Assembly (NCBI GenBank): GCA_950097015.1
Contig: CATNEN010000004.1
Coordinates: 248,001 to 312,000, forward strand
DNA from: Macrostomum hystrix
Lineage: Eukaryota > Platyhelminthes > Macrostomidae
Direction of reading: 5' to 3'
Length of the DNA: 64,000 nucleotides
Shown: piece by piece, positions 23,704 through 34,253 of the stretch
Layout of the letters: each line of letters begins with the position of its first letter
Position numbering within the stretch: the stretch's first letter is position 1
The notes under the pieces: generated by a model
Told to the model about the DNA's origin: nothing
The model's input: only the letters and a program-made list of their open reading frames with translations
Databases searched by the model: none
Position numbers and translations under genes: made by a program

Positions 23704-23796
23704 TTGACTTACTTGACTTAGCTGCAGGGGGCATCTTCCGGATGCAGCGGGGAGGCGTTGCCGCCCATTCCGCTAGCCCCTGGCGACCACGGGCAA

Positions 23797-26700
23797 CTAG
23801 AGCTGCGGTGTCGCGCAGGGGGATCCGGTGGTGCCGGCGTCCGCAGCGCGGTCCTCCTCCGGAGTGTCCAGGAGGTGGAGGGTTGCTCGCCCGGTGGCCC
23901 TCAGGTATCGGACGAGCTGGCAGATGTTCTCAGGCCTGAAAACGTCGGGGAGATCCGGGTTTGGGCCGAGATAGGTGAGCCGGTCCTGAGTGAAGGCGGG
24001 GCAGTCGCAAATAAAATGCTCTGCATCCTCAACATAGGAGAGGCAGAAGGGGCATTCCTCACTGCGGATTTTGCCTTGCAGGAAGCGGTGCCTGGCGAAA
24101 CAGCCATGGCCAGAGAGGGCCATGGTGACTGCCCTGATGTCCTTGCGGTTCAGTCCAAGCAAGGCTTTGCGAAGGGCAGTGGAGGGACAAGGGACAGCAG
24201 CGCGAGACTGCCGACAATCGGCGGTATTGATCCATCTGTCCTTGTGCTTTGAGGTCACCCACTGGTTAATCCGAGTGTTGACGACGGCGGTAGGGGTGGA
24301 GACCGCAGGCACGGGGCCAAAAAGCGAACCCGTCGAACCGGCCTTGGCGAGGCTGTCGGCCAATTCGTTACCAGGGTGGCCAGAGTGCCCTGGAATCCAC
24401 CTTAGGGACACCTTGTTGTGGGTCCCTAAGCGGTTGAGTTGCGCGACGCAGTCAAGGACTGTGCGCGAGCAGGTGTGCGTGCGTCCAAGGGCATGGATCG
24501 CCGCCTGGCTGTCCGAGTGGAGGAAGATTTCTGCTCCATGGACGTTTTGGTAGATCAGCTCCAGGGCGCAGGAGCTGATGGCCAGAACTTCGTTCTGGAA
24601 AACAGTAGAGTTTATGCCGGTGTGCTGGGAGAAGGTCGCCACAGTTTTCCCTCCGGACATAATGCAGTAGCCGAAACCAGAGACCGAGTTGATTTGCGAT
24701 CCGTCGGTGAAGCAGTGAATTTCACGGGGTTGGCCGTGGTCACGTACTTCCTGGCGAGGCGGAATGCTGGTTTTGAATTTTTGCGGTGGGCACAGCGTCG
24801 ACGGGATTCCGTCGGAGAGAATTTTGAGACCTCCTGCTGCGTCCAGGTCCCGTAGGCTGAGGTCGCCATGGGGCTGGAGGTTCCGCTTGCTGAAGGCAAG
24901 TTGCTTCCGGATGGAGATACCCGCGTCCAGAAGACGACGAGCCGTCTTCATCGCCTCCCCCTTGATAAAAAGATCTAAAGGGGGAAGGTCCAGGAAGGCA
25001 TTCATGCCAGCGAAGGGAGTGGAGGGTGCCGCACTCATGATGGCTCGACAAGCACGGCCCTGCACCTTGTTTAGGGCCTCCAGGACCCCTTTGGTCTCCA
25101 GGGCACTATTCCAGATGAAGCCGGCAAAAGAGATGGCCGGTCTTACAATGGTAGTGTAAATCCACCAGAGACGGCGGGGGGTGAGGCCCCAGGTGGCGCC
25201 GAAGGCTCTGCGAATCTGCGCGAGCGTCGCAAGAGCTTTACGGGTTTTGAATTTGACGTGAGGTGTCCAGCTCAACCTGTGGTCGAGGATGACACCTAAG
25301 CATCTGGTTTGCTTCTCCATGGCGATTGGTTTGTTATAGAGAAGGAGAGGCTCAATCCTCCAGTTTCGTTTGCTGGTGAACATAATGGCGACGGTCTTGG
25401 ACTCAGAGAGTTTGAGGCCGCAGCCATTGGCCCAGCGTTCGGCACGGTGGATGAAAGCTTGCAGAAGGTCTCTAAGGACCGGGGGAGACGGTCCGGCCAC
25501 GGTGGCGGTGACGTCGTCAGCATAGCCGATTTTTTGGACCGGGTCCGGGTCAGGGCTGCAGAGCAGTTCGTCCATGACAAGGTTCCAAAGGATCGGACTG
25601 AGAACGCCACCCTGCGGGCCTCCCTTCTGGACATTCACAGAACGGGAGTGTCCAAGCAGGTGCGAGGTGGCAGTTCGGTGAGAGATCATATACATGATCC
25701 AGCGGGTGAGGTGCTCGTGCGTAGCCCGGCGTTCCAGGGCTCGCCTAAAGGCTCCGAAGAGCACATTGTCGAAGGCACCATCAATGTCGAGGAAAAGCGA
25801 GAGAGCAAAACCGGTGCCAAGCACGGCGCGCTCCAGCTTGTCGACAATGGCATGCAGAGCACTTTCGATGGAACGTCCGGATCGAAAGGCGTGCTGGTTG
25901 GCGGAGAGCGGGGAGTTCCTCAGCTCAACGTGAAGGAGGCGCCAAAGAACAAGCCTTTCAAGCAGCTTAAGAAAGAAAGATGTTAAGCTGATGGGGCGGA
26001 AGGCTTTGGCGGAGTGGTAGTCTCCCTTCCCAGGTTTGGGGATGAAGACGATAGTGGCTTCCTGCCAAGACCTGGGTACGTACCCGAGGGTGATACAGGC
26101 CTTGAACAGGTTGCAAAGGAGGCCGAGGAACCTGTCATTTTTTACCGCTTCATGTAGGAAGGCGGGGTAAATGTTGTCAGGTCCAGGCGACTTAAAAGGC
26201 GAGAAGGAGTTTGCAGCGCGAGCTGTCCGTTCTCTAGTGATAATAGTTGTCGCAAGGATGTGTCCACCCGGAGTGTGGTCCGGCGGGTCCTGAAGCGGCG
26301 CAGTCTGGGGGAAGGCGCTGGCGAGCATGATGTCCAGCGATTCGCCAGGATTCTCAGCAAGCCGGCCGTCCGGTCTTTTGATCACTGAGAGCTTCGACAT
26401 TTTGTCAAGAGTGAGCGCTTTTACAACGCGAGAAGTTGGGCGGGCGCCCTCCAGCTCGGAGCAGTATTGGCGCCACTTTTCGGACTTCGCTTTCCTGGTG
26501 TCACGCTTAAAGTCACGAATCGCATTCTGGTAGGCGGTCAGGTCAGCTGGGTCCTTGCTTTTCCGCGCAATCCGCTGGAGGGATTTGGCCTTTCGCCGGA
26601 GGGTTCCAAGCGCTGGGTTCCACCAGGGAGCGGATTTTTTGCCTTTGTAGGCTTTAAGAGGGCAAGAGGTTTCATGAGCTGTCAAGATGGTCATGCTGAG

Positions 26701-27501
26701 TAGATCAGCCAGATCGTCCACTTCTTGACAGGTGGCAGGAACAACGGATTCTAACTGGTTGGTCTGGCGCTTCACGGATTCCGCAAAGGCCGTCCAGTCA
26801 GTATTCCGGGCGTTCCTTCTCCACAGAATACCAGGCTTGGAGTAGGAGCTTTGCAACCGGAAACGAATGAAGCGATGGTCAGACAGAGATTCCTCTTCGT
26901 CCCACACCTGCCAGTTCCTAATCAGAGGGATCAGGCCCTGAGAGGCGAGGGTGGCGTCAAGGACCTCCGTCCATCGTCCATTGTCAAAGGTGGGTGTGCC
27001 ACCCGAGTTGCAGAACTCAATATTTGTGGTGCAGATGTAGGCAAGGAGATCCTCGCCTCTGCAGTTGGAGGTAACACTGCCCCAGTGGGTGTGGTGGGCA
27101 TTTATGTCGCCTGCCACCAGCAGCTCAAAGTCGCGGTCTGAGCAGTAGTCCACGAGGGAAGTGAGACTGGGCGGAACCGCAGGACCGTCACCAGGAATGT
27201 ATATAGAGGCGATGATGACGGTGCGGTTCGGGAGAATGTGGTTGGTTTGGATGACACAGAGGTCTTTGTCAGAGAGGTCTGGTCTATACCAAGCTTTAAG
27301 ATCGGTAGTCGCGAACACAGCAGCCCTGGGGTTTTGGGGCATGAAAAAACAGTCAAAACCAGCAGGAATGTTCGGAATCTTACCTTTCTTCGTCCAGGGC
27401 TCTTGGAGGAGGATGATGCCCGGTTTTTCGAAGTCCACCACACGCGCCAGGTTGGTCGAGGCCGCGATGCAGTGGTGCAGGTTCAGCTGCAGGAAGCTCA
27501 C
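23797..27501 (-). CDS. LINE-A ORF2: APE endonuclease, reverse transcriptase, RNase H, zinc knuckle
   Basis: 1234 codons from the first GTG-initiated position, but the frame has no stop upstream for at least 20 more codons and overlaps the end of ORF1. Residues by that numbering: APE endonuclease 1-220 (QEPW 33-36, [12 protein letters not shown] 131-142, SDHR 207-210); RT about 430-740 ([24 protein letters not shown] 571-578, [11 protein letters not shown], catalytic YADD 660-663); RNase H about 926-1060 (TDGS with D933, E971, HSDSQA with D997, NELAD with D1049); then a C-terminal CCHC (C1150, C1153, H1162, C1167). It carries out target-primed reverse transcription. No ATG fits the start, so translation probably uses frameshifting or reinitiation after ORF1. 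All catalytic residues are present. Confidence 0.93.
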   Translation of the reverse strand: MSFLQLNLHHCIAASTNLARVVDFEKPGIILLQEPWTKKGKIPNIPAGFDCFFMPQNPRAAVFATTDLKAWYRPDLSDKDLCVIQTNHILPNRTVIIASIYIPGDGPAVPPSLTSLVDYCSDRDFELLVAGDINAHHTHWGSVTSNCRGEDLLAYICTTNIEFCNSGGTPTFDNGRWTEVLDATLASQGLIPLIRNWQVWDEEESLSDHRFIRFRLQSSYSKPGILWRRNARNTDWTAFAESVKRQTNQLESVVPATCQEVDDLADLLSMTILTAHETSCPLKAYKGKKSAPWWNPALGTLRRKAKSLQRIARKSKDPADLTAYQNAIRDFKRDTRKAKSEKWRQYCSELEGARPTSRVVKALTLDKMSKLSVIKRPDGRLAENPGESLDIMLASAFPQTAPLQDPPDHTPGGHILATTIITRERTARAANSFSPFKSPGPDNIYPAFLHEAVKNDRFLGLLCNLFKACITLGYVPRSWQEATIVFIPKPGKGDYHSAKAFRPISLTSFFLKLLERLVLWRLLHVELRNSPLSANQHAFRSGRSIESALHAIVDKLERAVLGTGFALSLFLDIDGAFDNVLFGAFRRALERRATHEHLTRWIMYMISHRTATSHLLGHSRSVNVQKGGPQGGVLSPILWNLVMDELLCSPDPDPVQKIGYADDVTATVAGPSPPVLRDLLQAFIHRAERWANGCGLKLSESKTVAIMFTSKRNWRIEPLLLYNKPIAMEKQTRCLGVILDHRLSWTPHVKFKTRKALATLAQIRRAFGATWGLTPRRLWWIYTTIVRPAISFAGFIWNSALETKGVLEALNKVQGRACRAIMSAAPSTPFAGMNAFLDLPPLDLFIKGEAMKTARRLLDAGISIRKQLAFSKRNLQPHGDLSLRDLDAAGGLKILSDGIPSTLCPPQKFKTSIPPRQEVRDHGQPREIHCFTDGSQINSVSGFGYCIMSGGKTVATFSQHTGINSTVFQNEVLAISSCALELIYQNVHGAEIFLHSDSQAAIHALGRTHTCSRTVLDCVAQLNRLGTHNKVSLRWIPGHSGHPGNELADSLAKAGSTGSLFGPVPAVSTPTAVVNTRINQWVTSKHKDRWINTADCRQSRAAVPCPSTALRKALLGLNRKDIRAVTMALSGHGCFARHRFLQGKIRSEECPFCLSYVEDAEHFICDCPAFTQDRLTYLGPNPDLPDVFRPENICQLVRYLRATGRATLHLLDTPEEDRAADAGTTGSPCATPQL

Positions 27502-27536
27502 CCCAGGAGGGGCGGTCCGTGCGGCTATCTGCTGGC

Positions 27537-29024
27537 CTACGGCGAGTTGTTCAGGAGCGATTCCTCGTCCTCGCCGGTGTTTTGCCCGAGCTCCATCGGT
27601 TCCTCCTGAATCGGATCCAGAGTTGAGGCCGGGGCTGCCGCAACAGCGGCGTCCGTGTCCTCAACCCGGTTTTCCGCTGGGGGTTCCGATGAAACATTGG
27701 GCCGGGTGGTGCTGCGGTGGCGTCCACTGTTGGGGTCCGACAGCTGTCTGGCGCGCTGAGTCAAGCCAGCACGGATGGTGTTGCGGGCGGGTTTCCGGCC
27801 CTTACCACGTCCGCCTGTCGTTGCGGCTCGCGCGGCTTTGCCCCTGATAGGGTCCGCATCCTCGGAGTGGTCGTGACGATCAGGAGTCTGTGTTCCAGGG
27901 CGCAGGGGCCCGGCAGAGCTCTGGTTCGTCCGTTTCCGCTTTTCCGGGGGCGGCGGGCGAGTGGCGTCGGACTCGAAGCTGAAAATCTGCATTCGAGTGA
28001 GGCCTGCACTGATGTAGGACATGTCTGGGCAGCGGAGCATCCAGCTGTCCGACAATCCTAGGATGGCCGTGAAACCGTCTCCACCAGGTCTGGTGATGGT
28101 TTCATGAACCACGACACCGTTTGCTGGCAGATCCGGGTGGATTGCCAACAGCAGGCGGCGCAGTTCTCCGGCGTTGGTGATGGCGCTGCGAGCTGGAATC
28201 CAAACACGATGACGGTGTGTCTGGGGGCGCTCGTCCTCCCTGTAGATAAACAGGTTGCCCATTTCCGTGCCCCAGTCGAAGGATTTCAGCATCTCGAGGA
28301 GTTGCTGTCCGGACTGGTTGTCGGCAGGCTGGACAATGAGGGCTTGGTCCTGGATGTCGGTCTTCAGGACGTGCAGTACAGTGCCGCTCAGTGCCAGTTT
28401 GACCAGATGGGAGTCCAATCTGCGCCAGATCTGGTCGAGTTGCGCTGTTGTGAGGGGCGTCTCCTGGCCTCGGATAACCAAGGCCGGCTGCCTCTTTGCC
28501 ATAGCAGCGTAAGTGCGCTTTGGCCTTGTGGTTTGGCCGGCGCCTCCCGCAACGGGCCCCCCAGCAGTCGTCGGAGTTTCCGGATGACTGTGAGAGGTTC
28601 CGCCGCGAGAGGAACCGGATGCCCCAGAGGCCTGGGCGGCACTTTTCCGCGCTTCCGGATTTCCCGGACGGCGCGAGGAGTCCGCCTCCTTGTTGGGTGC
28701 CGGTTCCTCCGCGATGTTCGCAGAGTTGCCGGCCCCCTCCTCGGGGGCGGTGGTTGGCGCGGATTTCGCAGCCAACCGTACTTCCTGTTTTCGCCGCCGG
28801 AATTCCTGGAGGCGGGCGAGGCTGCGGGCTTGCGTGGAAGGGGAGCGTTTGCTCTTTGATCCAGCCGCTCTGGTGTTTTCCTGAGTGGCGGAGGAGCAGG
28901 ATGAATTTTGGGCGCCGGTGGAACCGGTGTCGCCCTGGCGCTGGTCCTGAGGATCTGCGTCGCCGGCCGGGGTCGGCGTTTCAGCAGGGTCCTGGGACGT
29001 GCTGGAGCTGTAGTGGGACTCCAT
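27537..29024 (-). CDS. LINE-A ORF1 protein
   Basis: 495 codons from ATG at 29024 to TAG at 27537-27539. The N-terminal 170 residues are Ser/Pro/Gly/charged and disordered. Residues about 170-350 form a conserved core ([37 protein letters not shown]) also present in copy B. The tail is basic and Pro-rich. No CCHC knuckle was seen, unlike many R1/I ORF1 proteins. ORF1 products bind the element RNA to form the particle; the role here is inferred from position. ORF2 begins in another frame across its stop codon. Confidence 0.85.
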   Translation of the reverse strand: MESHYSSSTSQDPAETPTPAGDADPQDQRQGDTGSTGAQNSSCSSATQENTRAAGSKSKRSPSTQARSLARLQEFRRRKQEVRLAAKSAPTTAPEEGAGNSANIAEEPAPNKEADSSRRPGNPEARKSAAQASGASGSSRGGTSHSHPETPTTAGGPVAGGAGQTTRPKRTYAAMAKRQPALVIRGQETPLTTAQLDQIWRRLDSHLVKLALSGTVLHVLKTDIQDQALIVQPADNQSGQQLLEMLKSFDWGTEMGNLFIYREDERPQTHRHRVWIPARSAITNAGELRRLLLAIHPDLPANGVVVHETITRPGGDGFTAILGLSDSWMLRCPDMSYISAGLTRMQIFSFESDATRPPPPEKRKRTNQSSAGPLRPGTQTPDRHDHSEDADPIRGKAARAATTGGRGKGRKPARNTIRAGLTQRARQLSDPNSGRHRSTTRPNVSSEPPAENRVEDTDAAVAAAPASTLDPIQEEPMELGQNTGEDEESLLNNSP

Positions 29025-29158
29025 AGGTCGCTGGAAAAAGAGAAAGAAGAGAATAAAAATAAAAACCGCTAATGGCCGGATAGACTCCCCGGACCTTTCA
29101 GCCCCTCAGCGCGGTGAGACCTTAGGCATAAGAGGACACCTAAAGCAGTGCCAGGCCC

Positions 29159-29640
29159 GCAGACTGGCTGCGTACCCTGTTGAGGTCGAAGGGTGACACC
29201 TGTCCCTCAGAGCCGTAGCCAGAGGTACCTGATCACGCACAGGTGCGCGAGACGCTGCGGACTGGCCGCATACCCTGTTAAGGTCAAAGGGTGACACCTT
29301 TCCCTCAGAGCCGTAGCCAGAGGCACCTGATCACGCACAGGTGCACGAAAACTGCGGACTGGCCGCATACCCTGTTAAGGTCAAAGGGTGACACCTTTCC
29401 CTCAGAGCCGTAGCCAGAGGTACCTGATCACGCACAGGTGCGCGAGACGCTGCGGACTGGCCGCATACCCTGTCAAGGTCAAAGGGTAACACCTCTCCCT
29501 CAGAGCCGTAGCCAGAGGTACCTGATCACGCACAGGTGCACGAAAGCTGCGGACTCGCCGCATACCCTGTTAAGGTCAAAGGGTGACACCTTTCCCTCCA
29601 GCCAGGGCTAGAGGTACCCAGTTTGGCCAGAGGCCCTGGA
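29159..29640 (-). promoter_or_regulatory. LINE-A 5' UTR tandem monomers (five copies, 97/98 bp)
   Basis: The word gcggactgg (or gcagactgg/gcggactcg) recurs at 29159, 29257, 29354, 29452 and 29549, so the period is 97-98 bp. Each unit contains accctgttaaggtcaaaggg, ccctcagagccgtagcc and a cctgatcacgcacaggtgc block. The arrangement resembles the promoter monomers of mouse L1; a promoter role is inferred from position between the 5' end and ORF1. Confidence 0.85.
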
Positions 29641-29886
29641 TGGGTCATCCAGCGCTGTTGCCCATTCTGTCCGGCTGCCCTAGGGTCAGCCTTGAACACT
29701 CGCGGGACGTGTACCCATGGGTCAGCTGACGGGACAGCGTGGAGGGATCCCTGCACCCGGAGGTACAGGGCTCCTTCCTGCCAGGCCTGCTCAAAAAACG
29801 ACTGCAGGTGTGAGGCATCGCAGACCTTAGCCCGTAGGCCTGGTCTGACTCATACCACACAGGCATTGTGTCCCGCCGGTGCGAGC

Positions 29887-30640
29887 CTCCCACTCTCCTA
29901 CTCTCCCACTCTCTCTACTCTCCCACTCTCCTACTCTCCTACTCTCTGTACTCTCCCACTCTCTCTACTCTGCCACTCTCCTACTCTCCTACTCTCTCTA
30001 CTCTCCCACTCTCTCTACTCTCCCACTCTCTCTACTCTCCCACTCTCTCTACTCTCCCACTCTCTCTACTCTCCCACTCTCTCTACTCTCCCACTCTCCT
30101 ACTCCCCTACTCTCTCTACTCTCCCACTCTCTCTACTCTCCCACTCTCACTACTCTCCCACTCTTTCTACTCTCCCACTCTCTCTACTCTCCCACTCTCA
30201 CTACTCTCCCACTCTTTCTACTCTCCCACTCTCCTACTCCCCTACTCTCTCTACTCTCCCACTCTCTCTACTCTCCCACTCTCTCTACTCTCCCACTCTC
30301 TCTACTCTCCCACTCTCCTACTCCCCTACTCTCTCTACTCTCCCACTCTCTCTACTCTCCCACTCTCCTACTCCCCTACTCTCTCTACTCTCCCACTCTC
30401 TCTACTCTCCCACTCTCTCTACTCTCCCACTCTCTCTACTCTCCCACTCTCTCTACTCTCCCACTCTCTCTACTCTCCCACTCTCTCTACTCTCCCACTC
30501 TCTCTACTCTCCCACTCTCTCTACTCTCCCACTCTCTCTACTCTCCCACTCTCTCTACTCTCCCACTCTCTCTACTCTCCCACTCTCTCTACTCTCCCAC
30601 TCTCTCTACTCTCCCACTCTCCTACTCTCCCCATTCTACC
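29887..30640. repeat. 17-bp CT-rich minisatellite, right half
   Basis: Continuation of the array interrupted at 23703, with the same 17-bp unit (ctctctactctcccact) and shortened or mutated copies (cactact, tttctact, cctactcccctac). The middle part (about 30400-30620) is almost perfectly regular. Open frames of 280-420 codons across it are shadows. Confidence 0.93.
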
Positions 30641-31445
30641 CACACCCACTCTCCCCCTTCCCACTCTCTTACTTCCCCACACTACCAAACTCCCACACTC
30701 CCACTCTCCCAAGATTTTCTGCCTTGGTCCTGTTTGATGTGGGCCTCCGCAGACTCAACTACCGCGCAGACTCGCACGGCCAATTTCCATTTCCTAGAAA
30801 GATCAATATTTCTGTCGCATTTATTCTTTCTCGCATCCTCAGCCGAGGATCCGGCTTAAAAACGGCCACTTTGGCCGTCTGAGCACACTAAAATGACGGG
30901 GAGCTTGGGCTGGGAGCAAGTGTATTGAGCGACTTAACTGCCGCACTTAACTCCCGTCCACTGCGGCTATGCTCAACTGCTAAATAGCGCCACCGGCTGT
31001 AATAATCTCGGACAGATATACGAGTACGGCCGTAAATTATGGTGAGCACCAACTTCCTGCCAATAAAATTTCGGCTGAGCAGAAGTCCCGGTTCCCCCGT
31101 CGGCAGAAAATCTATTCCTGCTACGGCGAAACCACCCGAGGATTATCCCAGCAGAACTGTTGCTTCTCAGGATCTGCCAGAATTTAATTCTCCCACTCTA
31201 AAGCTGGATCTTCTAGCTATTGCTCTAGCTCAGAACGTGATTTTTCCATTTAGCAGCTCATAGGCCACAGGCCTTCTGTCGCATTCTGTCGCATTCTCCT
31301 CTACAGGAGTGTCTTAGCGCCTTCTGCCCTGCGTGCCAACTTGCTCAGCTGGTCTGCTGCCAAACCAGATGAGAGTTCCGATTCGGGTGGAATAGCAGAA
31401 TTTTTTAAGACTTGCTTGTATTATTGCTTGAGCTGAATCCAAATT
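30641..31445. other. Unique spacer, no gene seen
   Basis: About 800 bp of mixed composition. A 74-codon frame at 31039-31263 has no homology that can be recognised and is not called. Confidence 0.5.
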
Positions 31446-32845
31446 TGAGCAGAGACCCCTGACAGCTCATTTGAGACTCCCCTGACAGCCCATTCGAGAC
31501 TCCCCTGACAGCTCATTTGAGACTCCCCTGACAGCTCATTTGAGACTCCCCTGACAGCTCATTTGAGACTCCCCTGACAGCTCATTTGAGACTCCCCTGA
31601 CAGCTCATTCGAGACTCCCCTGACAGCTCATTTGAGACTCCCCTGACAGCTCATTCGAGACTCCCCTGACAGCTCATTTGAGAATCCCTGACAGCCCATT
31701 CGAGACTCCCCTGACAGCTCATTTGAGACTCCCCTGACAGCCCATTCGAGACTCCCCTGACAGCTCATTCGAGACTCCCCTGACAGCTCATTTGAGACTC
31801 CCCTGACAGCCCATTCGAGACTCCCCTGACAGCCCATTCGAGACTCCCCTGACAGCTCATTTGAGACTCCCCTGACAGCCCATTCGAGACTCCCCTGACA
31901 GCTCATTCGAGACTCCCCTGACAGCCCATTCGAGACTCCCCTGACAGCCCATTCGAGACTCCCCTGACAGCCCATTCGAGACTCCCCTGACAGCTCATTC
32001 GAGACTCCCCTGACAGCTCATTTGAGACTCCCCTGACAGCCCATTCGAGACTCCCCTGACAGCTCATTCGAGACTCCCCTGACAGCTCATTCGAGACTCC
32101 CCTGACAGCCCATTCGAGACTCCCCTGACAGCCCATTCGAGACTCCCCTGACAGCTCATTCGAGACTCCCCTGACAGCCCATTCGAGACTCCCCTGACAG
32201 CTCATTTGAGACTCCCCTGACAGCTCATTCGAGACTCCCCTGACAGCCCATTCGAGACTCCCCTGACAGCTCATTCGAGACTCCCCTGACAGCTCATTCG
32301 AGACTCCCCTGACAGCTCATTTGAGACTCCCTGACAGCTCATTCGAGACTCCCCTGACAGCTCATTTGAGACTCCCCTGACAGCTCATTTGAGACTCCCC
32401 TGACAGCCCATTCGAGACTCCCCTGACAGCTCATTCGAGACTCCCCTGACAGCCCATTCGAGACTCCCCTGACAGCTCATTCGAGACTCCCCTGACAGCT
32501 CATTCGAGACTCCCCTGACAGCTCATTCGAGACTCCCCTGACAGCCCATTCGAGACTCCCCTGACAGCCCATTCGAGACTCCCCTGACAGCTCATTCGAG
32601 ACTCCCCTGACAGCCCATTCGAGACTCCCCTGACAGCTCATTTGAGACTCCCCTGACAGCCCATTCGAGACTCCCCTGACAGCTCATTTGAGACTCCCCT
32701 GACAGCCCATTCGAGACTCCCCTGACAGCTCATTTGAGACTCCCCTGACAGCCCATTCGAGACTCCCCTGACAGCTCATTTGAGACTCCCTGACAGCTCA
32801 TTCGAGACTCCCCTGACAGCTCATTTGAGACTCCCCTGACACCTT
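31446..32845. repeat. 23-bp minisatellite
   Basis: About sixty copies of a 23-bp unit (ctcccctgacagctcatttg plus aga). Two dimorphic sites (agctcat/agcccat and tttgag/ttcgag) vary nearly independently, and three copies have lost one C. The array is otherwise very homogeneous. Confidence 0.95.
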
Positions 32846-32995
32846 CTTTGAGACTCTCACACCTTCTTTAAGATTCTCACACCTTCTTTAAGACTCTCAC
32901 AACTTCATTGAGATTCTCACACTTGCTTTAAGACTTTCACACATTCTTTAAGATTCTCGCACCTTCTTTAAGACTCTCACACCTCAACTCCTGCA
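32846..32995. repeat. 20-bp degenerate repeat abutting the 23-bp array
   Basis: Seven imperfect copies of a 20-bp unit (accttctttaagactctcac) start exactly where the 23-bp array ends. The words gagactc and ctcac are shared, so this may be a diverged edge of the same array. Confidence 0.8.
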
Positions 32996-33090
32996 GCACT
33001 AGCAGCAGCAACCACCTGAAAAGGCAAGCCAGGGTGGGAAGGGGTGGAATAGTGGCGTGAGTGGCCATATTCTATTTCCCCTTCTCCATT

Positions 33091-33530
33091 CTAACCGGCG
33101 CCAAAAAATGCTGCGCTTGCTTTATTGACGCCCGAAATCCTTCGACCGCGCTGATGCACGCGGCGAAGCGGGGCAACGAGGAGCTGGCGCAGCTGCTGGT
33201 GCACGAAGCCAAATAAAATTTGGATCTCGTCACAAAAATAGATCATGAATTTGGGATTTCGATATATTGGGGTCTCGTCAAATATTTTCAAATTGGGACC
33301 TCAAAGGCGACACCCGCCTGCTGTCGAGGAAAAAAAACTCCGGCTTGTCGGCCATTGATATCAGCGACCTACCAGAAGGTGTTCGAGGCTGCTGGAGCGC
33401 TTCGGGCTTCTCTGGACGTCTATCCCCGCCGATCGCACAAGAACGGCTACTGCCTGGTGCTGAACCAGAAGTACAATTATCCATACTACAAGCACGAAGT
33501 GGACATGAAAATGATGCGAAAAGGACGCGA
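33091..33530 (+). pseudogene. Ankyrin-repeat / caspase-like gene remnant
   Basis: Three coding-like blocks lie close together in different frames. Block 1 (33110-33212) reads as an ankyrin repeat: NPSTALMHAAKRGNEELAQL then LVHEA. It hits a stop at the edge of an 86-bp AT-rich insert (33214-33301). Block 2 (33301-33367) reads KGDTRLLSRK then SGLSAIDISD, which fits a following ankyrin repeat. Block 3, shifted one frame (33369-33530), reads TYQKVFEAAGALRASLDVYP then HKNGYCLVLN; the last stretch resembles the first strand of a caspase p20 domain (GYCLIIN). The catalytic His and Cys are not seen. No splice sites explain the breaks. Reading as a broken fragment is preferred; the caspase part is tentative. 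Confidence 0.4.
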
Positions 33531-33539
33531 AATAGCCAT

Positions 33540-33790
33540 ATTACTCCGCAGCAATCTCTCTCCGCAGCCAGCTCACTCCACAGCCACCTAAATCCGCAGC
33601 CACCTCACTCCGCAGCCACCTCACTCCGCAGCCACCTCACTCCGCAGCCACCTAAATCCACAGCCACCTCACTCCACAGCCACCTCACTCCACAGCCACC
33701 TCACTCCGTAGTCATTTGAAGCCGCAGACTCTATAATGGCCACCTCACTCTGTTGCTACTTGACTTCGAAGCCACCTCACACCACAGCTA
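33540..33790. repeat. 16-bp minisatellite (cactccgcagccacct)
   Basis: About twelve copies of a 16-bp unit, with edge copies degenerate (gtagtcatttgaagccgc). It begins immediately after the caspase-like block. Confidence 0.88.
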
Positions 33791-34250
33791 ATCTACTCGT
33801 AAAATATTACTAAATTGACCAATCTAGTTTCCTAAGCAGGAATCTGGAGTGTCTAACTATCACTGATTCCAATAATCCCCAAATTATGCGCACTAAAATG
33901 CAGTACTTCCAGAAGCCGTTACCCAGATGAAGCTACCACAGCCGTCCTTCTATATACGCGCATGCAATGGCACTCAAAGCAAGTAGGGAATCAAAATCAA
34001 AATAAGAGTAAAATAAAAATCTTCATTTGTGGAAGACAAATGATTGTCTATCCGACATGGTATCAAAGTACGCCGATCCAAATGGTGTCATTTGTCATTT
34101 GTCAGTGTCAAACAAAATAAGCATAAATTGACAGCATAGTTATAAGCGGAGCGCCGTGAAGCCAGACTGTTGCAATGCAGCCGGATGTAACAGATACCAG
34201 GTTGTTTTAGCTCGTTTATAATTGGTCCGGTGCCAAACTATGACATCTAC
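33791..34250. other. Unique spacer
   Basis: About 460 bp with no gene or repeat recognised. Confidence 0.5.
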
Positions 34251-34253
34251 GAG

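Larger units (their letters stand above)
23704..29886 (-). mobile_element. Full-length APE/RT/RNase H LINE (copy A), R1/I group
   Basis: A 6.2-kb non-LTR retrotransposon read on the minus strand. The order is 5' end (29886), about 245 bp of unique leader, five 97/98-bp tandem monomers (29159-29640), ORF1 (29024-27537), ORF2 (about 27560-23797), and a short 3' UTR that ends in repeated taagtcaa rather than poly-A (23704-23730). Both ORFs are open over their full length, so the copy is young and could be active. APE endonuclease, RT, RNase H and a C-terminal CCHC place it in the R1/I/LOA assemblage; the exact clade needs a tree. It lies in the 17-bp minisatellite with a 12-bp duplication. Confidence 0.93.

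Noticed and set aside
29623-30882. 419-codon and parallel frames across the 17-bp array
   Set aside because: They start in LINE 5' UTR and run through repeat; low-complexity Leu/Ser/Thr output only.
31628-32274. Minus-strand frames of 115-123 codons with a 23-residue repeat
   Set aside because: Pure minisatellite translation with no flanking coding sequence.
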